Assembly (NCBI GenBank): GCA_020073245.1
Contig: JAIQFQ010000003.1
Span: 186,001-250,000, forward strand
Length of the DNA: 64,000 nucleotides
Reading direction: 5' to 3'
Source: Terriglobia bacterium
GTDB taxonomy: Bacteria; Acidobacteriota; Thermoanaerobaculia; Thermoanaerobaculales; Thermoanaerobaculaceae
Part shown: one piece after another, positions 18,207 to 26,988 of the stretch
How the letters are laid out: each line of letters begins with the position of its first letter
Position numbering within the stretch: position 1 is the stretch's first letter
The notes under the pieces: model-generated
What the model saw: only the letters and a program-made list of their open reading frames with translations
Told to the model about the DNA's origin: nothing
Database searches by the model: none
Translations under genes and position numbers: made by a program

Positions 18207-19562
18207 CTACGATTCTATCCCTTGCAGCAGCTTGGCCAGCTCGCGAACATCGGCGAGCGGGAACAGCTCCAGGTCCCTGTCTCCGGCAGACTGGACCGAG
18301 GCCGGAACTGCACAGCGGGAGAAACCGAGAGCGCGTGCCTCGCGCAGACGCTCAGACGGACGACTGACCGCACGAATCTCGCCAAGCAGTCCGACCTCGC
18401 CGAAGAACGCCGTCCCGTCGGGAAGCGCGCGGTCCAACGCCGAGGACATGACGGCAGCGGCCACCGCGAGATCGAGCGCGGGTTCTTCGACGCTCACCCC
18501 TCCCACGAGGTTGACGTACACGTCTCGGTCGCCGAACCTCCCTTCGGCGCGCTTCTCGAGCACGGCGAGCAACAGCGAGAGGCGTCCCGGATCCATCCCT
18601 TGCACGACGCGCCGCGGGTTGCCGAGCGGGGAGCGTGAAACCAAGGCCTGGACCTCGACGAGCAGGGGAGTGTTGCCCTCCACCACCACGGCGACGGCCG
18701 AACCGGGCGCCCCGGCGCGCCGGTCCGCGAGCAGCACGGCGGACGGGCTGACGATCTCCTCGAGGCCCGCGTCGCTCATGGCGAACAGCGCGAGCTCCAG
18801 GGCGGAGCCGAAGCGGTTCTTTGTGGAGCGCAGGATGCGATGCGGGTGGTTGCTACTTCCGGAGAACTCGAGAACGGCGTCCACCAGGTGCTCGAGCGCC
18901 TTCGGGCCCGCGACCAGGCCCTCCTTGGTCACGTGGCCGACCAGGATGATTGGGGGTCCGTCCCGCTTTGCGAGCTCCAGGAGTTGCCCCGCCACCTCGC
19001 GGACCTGCGTGACGCTTCCCGAGACGGCCGGGACCCGCTCCGAGTACATGGTCTGCACCGAGTCCACGATCACCAGGGCGGGACGCAGCCGGCGCGCTGT
19101 AGCGACCACCGCTTCCACGGACGGTTCGGCGAGCAGGAGCACGTTGTCCCGGACGCAGCCGAGGCGGCGGGCCCTGAGGGCCACCTGACGGGCCGACTCC
19201 TCGGCGCTCACGTAGAGGACCCTCCCCAGCCCCGGGCGCCGAGCCGCGGCCTGGAGGAGCAGGGTTGACTTCCCGACGCCCGGCTCACCGGCGACAAGCA
19301 CCACGCTGCCCGGAACCAGTCCACCGCCCAGGACGCGATCGAGGCCAGCGATGCCTGTCGCGACGCGCTGGGTGTCCTCCAACTCGGCCGCCGAGAGCGC
19401 CACGGGTTCAACCTCCGGCCCACGCCCGCGTGCCTCCGACCGCAGCTCACCGGGGACCTGCTCGAAGGTGTTCCAGCCGCCGCAGCCCGGGCAGCGACCC
19501 AGCCACTTCTGAGAGCGCTGCCCGCAGGCGGTGCACTCGAAAACCGGGTTGTCGCGGCCCAC
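18207..19562 (-). CDS. radA: DNA repair protein RadA
   Basis: RecA-like helicase that drives branch migration in recombination repair. The 451-residue protein has the N-terminal zinc finger (ECTACG...CPGCGGW), Walker A GEPGVGKSTLLLQ, the RadA-specific STKNRFG motif, and a C-terminal Lon-protease-like domain (DVYVNLVGGVSVEEPALDLAVAAA). GTG 19562 starts 2 bases after the MCE gene stop and places the zinc finger nine residues from the N-terminus, as in the family. Open frame upstream of this is shadow of the MCE gene. Confidence 0.95.
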   Translation of the reverse strand: MGRDNPVFECTACGQRSQKWLGRCPGCGGWNTFEQVPGELRSEARGRGPEVEPVALSAAELEDTQRVATGIAGLDRVLGGGLVPGSVVLVAGEPGVGKSTLLLQAAARRPGLGRVLYVSAEESARQVALRARRLGCVRDNVLLLAEPSVEAVVATARRLRPALVIVDSVQTMYSERVPAVSGSVTQVREVAGQLLELAKRDGPPIILVGHVTKEGLVAGPKALEHLVDAVLEFSGSSNHPHRILRSTKNRFGSALELALFAMSDAGLEEIVSPSAVLLADRRAGAPGSAVAVVVEGNTPLLVEVQALVSRSPLGNPRRVVQGMDPGRLSLLLAVLEKRAEGRFGDRDVYVNLVGGVSVEEPALDLAVAAAVMSSALDRALPDGTAFFGEVGLLGEIRAVSRPSERLREARALGFSRCAVPASVQSAGDRDLELFPLADVRELAKLLQGIES

Positions 19563-19564
19563 GG

Positions 19565-21070
19565 TCAGCGCCCGGCGGCTGAGGCTGCCGTTCCGAGAAG
19601 GTACTTGAAGTCCTCGTCGCGCCATGTCACGCCGCCGCCGAGCAGCACGGATGAGCGCTGCCTCCACACCGGGTCGTCCCAGCCGGCGTAGGCGAACAGG
19701 TTGCGGGTCAGGAAGTATCGGGTCTCGAAGCGGAGGTGGGGCGGCTTGATGTCGCGGTTGAACTCGTACGCCTCGAACGTCATCTGGAGGCTTTCCTTGA
19801 GCAGGAACTTGTCCACGCCGACGCCGCCGGTGGACTCGAACAGCCCGGCCCGAAACGTGGTTCCACCTCCGATGTGGTAGCCGATCTGGGCGTTGAACGT
19901 GTCCAGGTTCTTGTTCCGGACCACCGTCTGCGTGACGGTCTGGCTCTGTCCATCGGGGAGCGTTGTAGTGGTCGTCTGGACTGTGGTCGAGGTCCGTCCC
20001 ACAGGCGAGCTCACGTACTCCAGGCGGTAGAAGCGCCTGGGAGTCGTCTGCAGGTCGATGCCGAACGCGCTGCGGGAGTTGTCGATGTTGACTTCGGTGG
20101 AAGGGTTCTTGACGCCGGGCAGCGCCTCGGCGCGCACGTTGATGTCGAGGTGCCACCCCTCGGCCCGGCCGAACGCGTTCTTGATGCTCTCGGCCGCGGG
20201 CGCCACCGACTTCAGGGCAGAGTTCAGGTTGTCGGTGGTCGCCGGGTCGTTGACGAGCTTGCCGATCGACCCTTCACCGGCGGCGATCTTGCCCGTGATC
20301 TTGTTGATGTTGTCGACCGTTACCCGAAGCTGCGCCGTGACGTCCTTGACATTGGCGACCGAGGCGTCAAGGTTGCCGCGGTTGGCCTGGACGAGGGCGT
20401 CGAGGTGGTCCGCGATGGCCACGAGCTTGTCGGCAAGGCGCGGCAGCTCGGTCTTAAAGGTTTCGGAAGCGTTACGCACGTTCGCCATGGTGGCGTCCAC
20501 GTTGGCGCGGTTGGCAGCCACGAGGTCGCGGACCGACGCGGTGAGCTGGCGCACGTTCTCGATGATCTGCTCGAGCCGTTTCTGGCCCTCCGGGCCGGCC
20601 AGCGCTCCGCGCATCGAACCCGCAACGGCGTCGATGTTGGCGAAGGCGTTGTTGAAGCTCTTCAGGGCCTGGTCGAAGCCGATCGGGCTGGTGCCGTCCA
20701 GCACGGACCCGGGCTGCAGGAGCGGTTTGTCGGTTGGGCCCGGATACAGTTCGACGTACTTGTCGCCCAACATGCCGAGGCTGGTGACCTCGGCCCGCGC
20801 GCCCTGGTGCAGCGCCACGGAAGGGTCGATCGCCAGGGTCGCCACGGCCCTGTCGCCTTCGAGATCGATCCCGTCGACGATGCCGACCCGAACGCCCGCA
20901 ATGCGGACAGGGCTCTTCTCGTCGAGGCCCGCCACCGAGGGGAACACGACCTTGAAGCGCGCTCGGCCTCCCTTGGATCCGATCGGGATCTCCTCGATCT
21001 TGATGATGAAGACGCCGAGCACGATCAGAGCCACGAGCATGAAGACTCCCACTCGGGCAGTGTGACTCAT
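19565..21070 (-). CDS. MCE-domain protein (MlaD-like) with long C-terminal barrel-like region
   Basis: 501 residues, about three times MlaD. A signal anchor (residues 5-25) leads to one MCE domain (about 38-115, with VAGLDEKSPVRIAGVRVGIV and LGMLGDKYVELYPG). A long helical region follows (130-310; ASVANVKDVTAQLR-type heptads), as expected for a periplasm-spanning tube. The last 190 residues are beta-rich: alternating strands, TTVQTTTTTLPDGQ turns, FEARYFL-like outer-membrane strand patterns. So the protein may reach or insert in the outer membrane. ATG 21070 overlaps the mlaF stop in ATGA. It would carry phospholipid between membranes with MlaE and MlaF. Confidence 0.85.
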   Translation of the reverse strand: MSHTARVGVFMLVALIVLGVFIIKIEEIPIGSKGGRARFKVVFPSVAGLDEKSPVRIAGVRVGIVDGIDLEGDRAVATLAIDPSVALHQGARAEVTSLGMLGDKYVELYPGPTDKPLLQPGSVLDGTSPIGFDQALKSFNNAFANIDAVAGSMRGALAGPEGQKRLEQIIENVRQLTASVRDLVAANRANVDATMANVRNASETFKTELPRLADKLVAIADHLDALVQANRGNLDASVANVKDVTAQLRVTVDNINKITGKIAAGEGSIGKLVNDPATTDNLNSALKSVAPAAESIKNAFGRAEGWHLDINVRAEALPGVKNPSTEVNIDNSRSAFGIDLQTTPRRFYRLEYVSSPVGRTSTTVQTTTTTLPDGQSQTVTQTVVRNKNLDTFNAQIGYHIGGGTTFRAGLFESTGGVGVDKFLLKESLQMTFEAYEFNRDIKPPHLRFETRYFLTRNLFAYAGWDDPVWRQRSSVLLGGGVTWRDEDFKYLLGTAASAAGR

Positions 21071-21864
21071 GCCACCTCCTCTTCCACCGGCTCGCCGGCC
21101 AGGAACTTCTGGATGTAGGGATCGGCCAGAGAGCGGAAGGCCTCCGGACGGGCAGTGGCGATGATCTGCCCGTTCCGGAGCATCGCGATGCGGTCCGCGA
21201 TCCGGAACGCCGACTTCATGTCATGGGTGATGGTCACCATCGTCACGTCGAGGTGCTCGCGCATCTCGACGATCACGCCGTCGATCACGCCGGACGTGAT
21301 CGGGTCGAGGCCGGTGTTCGGCTCGTCGAAGAGCAAAATCTCGGGCTGGAGAGCGATAGCCCGCGCGAACCCGACCCGTCGCCGCATCCCCCCTGAGAGC
21401 TCGCTCGTTGCCTTTCTCTCGACGCCCTCGAGGTGAACGAGGGCGAGGCACTGGCGGACCCTCGCGGCGATCTCGTCACCGCTCATTCTGGTGTGGCGCA
21501 TGAGCGGGAACGCGATGTTGCCGAGTACGTCCATCGAGTCGAACAGCGCCCCCTCTTGGAACGACATTCCGAACTTGCGGCGGATCTCCAGAGAGCGGGC
21601 CGCGTCGCTGTTGGTGAGGTCCTCACCGTCGATGATGACGTGTCCCTGGTCGGGAGCGATGAGACCGATGAGGTGTTTGAGAAGCACGCTCTTGCCGGCG
21701 CCGGACTGGCCGACGATCACGAACGACTCGCCTGCGTCGACCTCGAGGTTGATCCCGCGAAGGACCTCGCGGCCCGCGAACGTCTTCCAGAGGTCTATGA
21801 CGGCGATCTTGGGCGCCGACCCGCCTTGCTCGACCCGACCGGCATCCCCTCGTGTGTTGGCCAC
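21067..21864 (-). CDS. mlaF: MlaF-type ABC transporter ATPase
   Basis: Cytoplasmic ATPase of the lipid transporter, about 265 residues. Walker A is GQSGAGKS, the signature is ELSGGMRRRVGFARAI, Walker B is ILLFDEPNTGLDP, and the switch His is in TITHDM. The SGGM and EPNTGLDP forms are typical of MlaF/Mkl proteins. GTG 21864 is used here; a TTG at 21891 forming TTGA with the mlaE stop is an equally possible coupled start and would add nine residues. Open frame further upstream is mlaE shadow. Confidence 0.9.
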   Translation of the reverse strand: MANTRGDAGRVEQGGSAPKIAVIDLWKTFAGREVLRGINLEVDAGESFVIVGQSGAGKSVLLKHLIGLIAPDQGHVIIDGEDLTNSDAARSLEIRRKFGMSFQEGALFDSMDVLGNIAFPLMRHTRMSGDEIAARVRQCLALVHLEGVERKATSELSGGMRRRVGFARAIALQPEILLFDEPNTGLDPITSGVIDGVIVEMREHLDVTMVTITHDMKSAFRIADRIAMLRNGQIIATARPEAFRSLADPYIQKFLAGEPVEEEVA

Positions 21865-21887
21865 CGCCGCAGTTCCCCCGCTGACCC

Positions 21888-22688
21888 TCAAAACAGGATC
21901 TTGGTGAGGAAGAAGTCCGAAACCAGAATCACGACCGACCCCATGACAACGGCACTCGTCGTTGCACGGCCGACCCCCTCGGCGCCGCCAGTCGTGAAGA
22001 AGCCCTTGGTGCAACCAGTCACCGAAAGGATGAGTCCAAAGACAGCGGCCTTGATCAGCCCGGAGAAAACATCGTTGAGATCGAGGAACTGGAATGTCTT
22101 GTCCCAGTACATGATAGGGTTGGCACCCATCAGACCGACCGCAATGCCGTAGCCGCCAAAGATCCCCAGGCCATTTGCGATCGCCACCAGCGGGGGCAGC
22201 ATGAGCGTCGTTGCACCCACGCGCGGCACGACGAGATAGTGGATCGGTTCGGTGGCCATCGCGTAGAGGGCGTCGATCTGTTCGGTCACGCGCATCGTGC
22301 CGAGCTCAGCGGCCAGCGACGATCCGATTCGGCCGGCGATCATCAGCGAGGCCAGGACGGGCGCCAGTTCACGCGTCAGCGAGAGCGACACGACCGATGC
22401 CACGAACCCCTCAGCGTGGAACCGCGCGAACCCGCGGTAGGTCTGCAGCGCCATCACCATGCCGGTGAACATCGCCGTCAAGCCGACCACCGGGATCGAG
22501 TCGACGCCCACACGCACCATCTGGCGCACCCACTCCCGGATGTCGAATGGGCGGCGGAACGTCCAGTGGATCGTGTTGTACAGGATGTAGAAGAACCTCC
22601 CAACCTCCTCGAAGACGTTGAGGCTGTGCCTCCCGATCCGCTCGAAAAGCGCGGTCCAGGGCGAGCGGGGGACGGCCTCAGCGCTCAC
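21888..22688 (-). CDS. mlaE: MlaE-type phospholipid transporter permease
   Basis: 266 residues with the MlaE fold: an N-terminal interfacial helix (IGRHSLNVFEEVGRFF), then five or six membrane helices. Diagnostic segments are GVDSIPVVGLTAMFTGMVMALQ in two halves, RELAPVLASLMIAGRIGSSLAAELGTM, and TEQIDALYAMATEPIHYLVVPR. With MlaF and the MCE protein it makes the inner-membrane lipid transporter. GTG 22688 overlaps the end of dnaB by 11 bases. No mlaA, mlaB or mlaC is in the window; the long MCE protein may make a soluble shuttle unnecessary. Confidence 0.93.
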   Translation of the reverse strand: MSAEAVPRSPWTALFERIGRHSLNVFEEVGRFFYILYNTIHWTFRRPFDIREWVRQMVRVGVDSIPVVGLTAMFTGMVMALQTYRGFARFHAEGFVASVVSLSLTRELAPVLASLMIAGRIGSSLAAELGTMRVTEQIDALYAMATEPIHYLVVPRVGATTLMLPPLVAIANGLGIFGGYGIAVGLMGANPIMYWDKTFQFLDLNDVFSGLIKAAVFGLILSVTGCTKGFFTTGGAEGVGRATTSAVVMGSVVILVSDFFLTKILF

Positions 22689-24132
22689 TCGAGGAGAACT
22701 CCGGGTTCTCGAAGCGGGTGAACTCGTCGAGGAAGACGAGCTTGAACATGTCGGTTGGGCCGTTGCGCTGCTTCGCGATGATGATCTCGGCGAGGCGCCA
22801 GTCTTCCTCCTCCCCGCCGCCTTCCGCGATCTGCAGGCCGCGGTTCTTGCGGTTGATGAACATCACGACATCGGCGTCTTGCTCGATCGAGCCAGACTCC
22901 CGGAGGTCCGACAGCTGTGGCCGCTGGTCGCCGCGTCGGTCGGGGTTGCGGGAGAGCTGCGAGAGCACGAGCAACGGAACGTTGAGCTGTTTGGCCACGG
23001 CCTTGAGGCCTCGCGAGATCGCCGAGACCTCCTGGGTCCGGTTCTCCGCTTTCGCCCCGGACGACATCAGCTGGAGGTAGTCGACGACGACCAGGTCGAG
23101 ACCGTGCTCCATCATCGCTCGGCGGCACTTGCCGCGCAGCTCGAGGACGGAGATCCCGGCGGTGTCGTCGATCCAGAGAGGGGCCTCGGCGAGACGGTCC
23201 GCGGCCTCGGCCAGTCGCTGCCAATCCGAGGCCTCCTGGTGGGCGTCTGCGCTCTTGCTCAGGAGGCCGCGGGTCAAGCGCTTGACGTTGATGCGCGCCT
23301 CGGCGGCGAGCAGGCGCCGCACGAGGGCCACCGCGGACATCTCGAGCGAGAAGACCGCGACCTTCAAACCGTGGCGCACCGCGCAGTTGGAGGCGATATT
23401 GAGTGCGAGGGCCGTCTTCCCGACGCCCGGACGGGCGGCCAGGATGATCACGTCCTGCTTCTGGAGCCCCGAGGTCAGCTCGTCCAGGCGGTAATATCCC
23501 GTCTCGATGCCGGTGTAGGGAGCGCTCGACTTCGAGACGCGCTCGATGTGCGCAACCTCCTCATGGGCGAGCTTGCCCACCGCCTGGAGGCCGCCGCGCA
23601 TCGCTCGCTCTGCGATCGAGAGGATCTGCGTCTCCGCCGCGTCGAGGGCGTCCATCGCCTCGCCCTCCTCGCGTGCGGATGAGGCCATCAGCTCCTGGGA
23701 GATGCGCAGCAACTGACGCTTGATCGAGCGCTCCCGCAGGATCGCCGCGTAGTGCTCGACGTTGGCCGGGTCGGGCAGGCCCTCGGCGAGGCCTGCGACG
23801 TAGGCAACGCCACCGCTCGCGGCCAGGGCGCCGCTCCGCTCCAGCTGGTCGGTCGTGGTCAGGAGATCGATGTCTCGGTTTTCGCCGGCCAGGTTGGCAA
23901 ACGCCTCGAAGACCAGCCGGTTCGCTTCCGAGTAGAAGTCGTCGGGCCTGATCGTATCGACCACGCGGTAGAAGCAGTTGGCGTCGGTCAGCACCGCGCC
24001 AAGGACCGCCCGCTCCGCCGCCTCGCTGGCCGGGATCCGGAGCACCTGGGTGGCCGAACTGCGACCGTCGATATCACCCGGAACGCCTGCGGCTCCGCCA
24101 GCCCCGCGCTTGCTCTTTGCCGTTGCGCTCAC
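22678..24132 (-). CDS. dnaB: Replicative DNA helicase DnaB
   Basis: Hexameric 5'-3' helicase at the replication fork. 484 residues: about 30 low-complexity residues, the N-terminal primase-contact domain (AAERAVLGAVLTD), and the RecA-like domain with GIETGYYRLDELTSGLQ, Walker A RPGVGKTALALN, FSLEMSA, Walker B VVVDYLQLM, and LSQLSRNPDRR. No intein. GTG 24132 is preceded at exactly 6 bases by TACGAT, pointing to a leaderless mRNA. It heads a seven-gene minus-strand run that goes on to mlaE, mlaF, MCE, radA, HEAT and HD-GYP genes. Confidence 0.95.
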   Translation of the reverse strand: MSATAKSKRGAGGAAGVPGDIDGRSSATQVLRIPASEAAERAVLGAVLTDANCFYRVVDTIRPDDFYSEANRLVFEAFANLAGENRDIDLLTTTDQLERSGALAASGGVAYVAGLAEGLPDPANVEHYAAILRERSIKRQLLRISQELMASSAREEGEAMDALDAAETQILSIAERAMRGGLQAVGKLAHEEVAHIERVSKSSAPYTGIETGYYRLDELTSGLQKQDVIILAARPGVGKTALALNIASNCAVRHGLKVAVFSLEMSAVALVRRLLAAEARINVKRLTRGLLSKSADAHQEASDWQRLAEAADRLAEAPLWIDDTAGISVLELRGKCRRAMMEHGLDLVVVDYLQLMSSGAKAENRTQEVSAISRGLKAVAKQLNVPLLVLSQLSRNPDRRGDQRPQLSDLRESGSIEQDADVVMFINRKNRGLQIAEGGGEEEDWRLAEIIIAKQRNGPTDMFKLVFLDEFTRFENPEFSSSER

Positions 24133-24138
24133 GGACGA

Positions 24139-24165
24139 ATCGTACCATGCGCCAGGCAGTAGAAT
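24139..24165. promoter_or_regulatory. Divergent leaderless promoters for dnaB and the cysteine desulfurase
   Basis: Only 39 bases separate the two GTG starts (24132 minus, 24172 plus). TACGAT (24144-24139, minus) ends 6 bases before the dnaB GTG, and TAGAAT (24160-24165, plus) ends 6 bases before the desulfurase GTG. Each promoter's -35 region would cover the other's -10 box, so polymerase probably cannot occupy both at once. Confidence 0.6.
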
Positions 24166-24171
24166 CGCCGG

Positions 24172-25326
24172 GTGACGGAGCGCTGCTACCTGGACTGGAA
24201 CGCGACCTCGCCGGTGCGGCCTGAGGCGGCCGCAGCTGCGTTGGATGCCCTGCGGCCGGGCCTCGGCAACCCGGCCAGCGGACACACCGAGGGCAGGCGA
24301 GCCAGGCAACTGATCGAGCACGCGCGCAGTGAAGTGGCAGCTTTCCTGAGGGTTTCCCAGCAGGAGATAGTCTTCACCTCCGGGGGCACAGAATCGAACG
24401 CGGCTGCGCTCTGGGGCCTGCTGGCCAGTGATGGGAGGCCGGAGAACCGCAGCTTGCTGCTCTCGGCGGTGGAACACCCCGCCGTGATGGCCATGGCGGG
24501 CGAGATGGAGCGTCTCGGCGTCAATGTCGAACGGATCCCGGTGAAGTCGAGCGGGTCGCTGGATTTCGTGGCTCTGGAGGAAGCCCTTGGCCGGAACCCC
24601 GGCGCGGTGGTTGCGATCCAGTTGGCGAACTCGGAGACCGGGGTGCTGCAGGATCTTGCAGCCGTCTCCAAGCTCGCTCATCGGAGCGGCGGAGGCGTGC
24701 ACTGCGACGCGGTTCAGGGCGCCGGCAAGGTGCCGATGCTCGTGGGGGCGTGGGGCGTCGACACCTTGGCTGTCAGCGGGCACAAGTTGGGGTCACCGGC
24801 CGGGATCGGTGCCCTTTTCGTGCGGTCCGGGGCCAGGCTCGCGCCGCTGATCCCTGGCACCCAGGAGCGGCACCGGCGCGGGGGCACCGAGAACCTCCCG
24901 GGCATCGCGGGGATGGGTGTTGCGTGCCGCATGGCGGCGTTGGAGGTGCCCCGCTGGCAAGCTCTTGCGGCACTGCGCGATACGTTCGAGGCGACCCTGG
25001 TGGACCGGCTGCCGGGGACCGCTGTCATGGGGTCGGATGCTCCGCGCCTGGCCAACACCTCCTGCGTTTGCCTCCCACCCGGGCTGCGAGGTGGCGTCGC
25101 GGTCGCAGCGCTGGATCTCGAGGGATTCGCTGTATCCTCCGGCCCGGCGTGCAGCTCCGGCGTTGAACGGAGGAGCCCGACCGTGGAGGCCATGGGGTTC
25201 GGTGCCGACGCCGCAGAACGTACACTAAGGGTATCCTTGGGTCCTGGCACCGGAGAAGGAGAGGTGCTCGGTCTCGTGGCGGCACTGGAGCGTGTCTGGT
25301 GTCGTGGCAAGGAGGGCGTGCCGTGA
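24172..25326 (+). CDS. Cysteine desulfurase (NifS/IscS family)
   Basis: PLP enzyme that removes sulfur from cysteine as a protein persulfide. 384 residues: YLDWNATSPVRPEA at the N-terminus, FTSGGTESNAAAL, EHPAVM, the Asp in HCDAVQGAGK, the Schiff-base lysine in SGHKLGSPAGIGAL and the catalytic Cys in SSGPACSSG. The next genes end with mnmA, so the likely job is sulfur supply for 2-thiouridine in tRNA, with Fe-S assembly also possible. GTG 24172 is leaderless by the TAGAAT box. It overlaps the next gene by GTGA. Confidence 0.93.
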   Translation: MTERCYLDWNATSPVRPEAAAAALDALRPGLGNPASGHTEGRRARQLIEHARSEVAAFLRVSQQEIVFTSGGTESNAAALWGLLASDGRPENRSLLLSAVEHPAVMAMAGEMERLGVNVERIPVKSSGSLDFVALEEALGRNPGAVVAIQLANSETGVLQDLAAVSKLAHRSGGGVHCDAVQGAGKVPMLVGAWGVDTLAVSGHKLGSPAGIGALFVRSGARLAPLIPGTQERHRRGGTENLPGIAGMGVACRMAALEVPRWQALAALRDTFEATLVDRLPGTAVMGSDAPRLANTSCVCLPPGLRGGVAVAALDLEGFAVSSGPACSSGVERRSPTVEAMGFGADAAERTLRVSLGPGTGEGEVLGLVAALERVWCRGKEGVP

Positions 25327-25904
25327 TCGTCAGCTGCCCGAGCTGCAAGACGAAGTACCAGTTCGAGGAATCCCGCTTCGGCGACAGCACCACCAAACGC
25401 CTGAAGTGTACCAAGTGCGAGACTGCGTTCGAGATCAGCAAGCCGGTGCTCGAGGCGGGCGAGGTGTCGCGCACCGCGGTGGTTCCGGGCAAGAGCGCCG
25501 ACCTCGCCGCCCAGAAGCGTGAGCGGGGCGAGGACTCCATGCCGTCCGATCAGGCGGCTCTGCCTCCGTTGGCCGCGCTACCGTCCACGAAGCGGTACTC
25601 GCTCGCTGTGATCATGGGTGCGAATGCCGGTCAGATCTACACCATCTCGAAACCGCGGATCGTGCTTGGGCGTGGCACCGAGAGTGACGTGCAGCTCCAG
25701 GACAGCGAGGTGTCTCGCCGACACGCCATGATCGAGATCCACGTGGACGAGGCCAGGGTCAGCGACCTCGGCTCCACCAACGGCACCTACGTGGACGGCG
25801 TGCGCATCCAACGGGCCTCGATCTTCAGCAACCAGGAGTTCTCGCTCGGCACCACGACGTTGATGTTCATCGTGACCGATGTACACGACGGCACCGGGGA
25901 CTAG
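25323..25904 (+). CDS. Zinc-ribbon and FHA-domain protein
   Basis: 193 residues. Residues 3-40 form an MJ0042-type zinc ribbon with CPSCKTKYQF and CTKCETAFEI. After a polar linker, residues 100-185 are a canonical FHA domain: GRGTESDVQL, SEVSRRHA and DLGSTNGTYVDG, the residues that bind phosphothreonine. It is therefore a soluble phosphopeptide reader, possibly metal-bound. The GTG start overlaps the desulfurase stop as GTGA. Lying between two tRNA-thiolation genes, it might regulate or dock to them; this is inference. No Ser/Thr kinase gene is in the window. Confidence 0.85.
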   Translation: MIVSCPSCKTKYQFEESRFGDSTTKRLKCTKCETAFEISKPVLEAGEVSRTAVVPGKSADLAAQKRERGEDSMPSDQAALPPLAALPSTKRYSLAVIMGANAGQIYTISKPRIVLGRGTESDVQLQDSEVSRRHAMIEIHVDEARVSDLGSTNGTYVDGVRIQRASIFSNQEFSLGTTTLMFIVTDVHDGTGD

Positions 25905-25917
25905 TCCGGAACCGCCG

Positions 25918-26988
25918 ATGAGAGTCGTGGTGGCGATGTCGGGGGGCGTGGACTCTGCCGTGGCCGCGGCGTTGCTCGTGCGCGCAGGGCACGAGGTCAT
26001 CGGCGTCACCTTGCAGCTCGCGGACCTTTCCCGGAAGGGCCTCGGCGTCTCGCGTTGCTGTTCGACGACCGATGTCGCAATGGCCGGTGAGGTTGCCGCC
26101 CAGCTCGGTATTCGGCATCACGTCCTCGATATGGAACGCGTGTTCGAGGAAACTGTTCTGAAGCCGTTCGTCGAATCGTACCTGGCGGGCGAGACACCGC
26201 TCCCTTGTGCGCACTGCAACGCGAGCGTGAAGTTCGGTGAACTGCTCACGATCACCTCGCAAATGGGGGCCGAGGCATTGGCGACCGGCCACTATGCCCG
26301 ACTGAGCCGCGAGGGCGGTCAGCCCGTGTTGCTTCGGGGCCGCGACACCTCCAAGGATCAGTCGTACTTCCTTTTCGGTCTGCGCAGGAACCAGTTGAGC
26401 CGCGTCCTTTTTCCCCTGGGCGACATGCACAAGCACGAGGTGCGCGCGGTCGCGCGGTGGCTCGGTCTTCCCAACGCCGACCGACACGACAGCCAGGAGG
26501 TGTGCTTCGTGCCGGAGGGCGGCTCATACGTTCAGGTGCTCGAGAAGCTGGCCCCCGACAGGCTCCCAGGTGAGGGGGAGCTCGTTGATCCCAGCGGGCG
26601 CGTCGTCGGACGCCATCCCGGCTTTCATCGGTTCACGATCGGCCAGCGGCGTGGGATCGGCGTGCCCGACCGCCGCAGGCTCTACGTTCTCGAGGTCCGA
26701 CCCAGCGAGAATCGCGTCGTGGTGAGTGGCCGCGAGGATGCCCTCAGGCGTCGTCTCCAGCTCCGCAGTGTCAACTGGCTCGACGGCCCCGCGGAAGGTG
26801 TGCTGGAGGCCAAGGTCCAGATCAGGTCGAGACACACGGCGCAGCCAGCCAGGGTCCGACTGGACATCAGGGGTGCCGCCGAGGTCGAGTTCGCTGAACC
26901 GGTCTTGGCGCCGGCGCCCGGCCAGGCGGCCGTGTGCTACGCCGGAGATCGCGTGCTCGGGGGCGGCTGGATCGTCTCGGCCTCGTAG
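25918..26988 (+). CDS. mnmA: tRNA-specific 2-thiouridylase MnmA
   Basis: Adenylates and thiolates U34 of Lys, Glu and Gln tRNAs. The 356-residue protein has the PP-loop MSGGVDSAVAAALL, the first catalytic Cys in PCAHCNASVKF, ATGHYARL, KDQSYFLFGL, SQEVCFVPEGGSYV with the second catalytic Cys, and FTIGQRRGIGV. ATG 25918 begins 13 bases after the FHA gene. An in-frame start at 25879 adds residues with no family match. Its sulfur donor is probably the desulfurase two genes upstream. Confidence 0.95.
   Translation: MRVVVAMSGGVDSAVAAALLVRAGHEVIGVTLQLADLSRKGLGVSRCCSTTDVAMAGEVAAQLGIRHHVLDMERVFEETVLKPFVESYLAGETPLPCAHCNASVKFGELLTITSQMGAEALATGHYARLSREGGQPVLLRGRDTSKDQSYFLFGLRRNQLSRVLFPLGDMHKHEVRAVARWLGLPNADRHDSQEVCFVPEGGSYVQVLEKLAPDRLPGEGELVDPSGRVVGRHPGFHRFTIGQRRGIGVPDRRRLYVLEVRPSENRVVVSGREDALRRRLQLRSVNWLDGPAEGVLEAKVQIRSRHTAQPARVRLDIRGAAEVEFAEPVLAPAPGQAAVCYAGDRVLGGGWIVSAS

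Noticed and set aside
18212-18217. TAGAAT box as a promoter for the HEAT gene
   Set aside because: It falls within the last codons of radA (Ile-Glu-Ser) and could be fixed by the protein sequence; the genes otherwise look cotranscribed.
21892-22014. Extended N-terminus for MlaF
   Set aside because: The added residues lie inside mlaE and have Cys/Arg-rich shadow composition.
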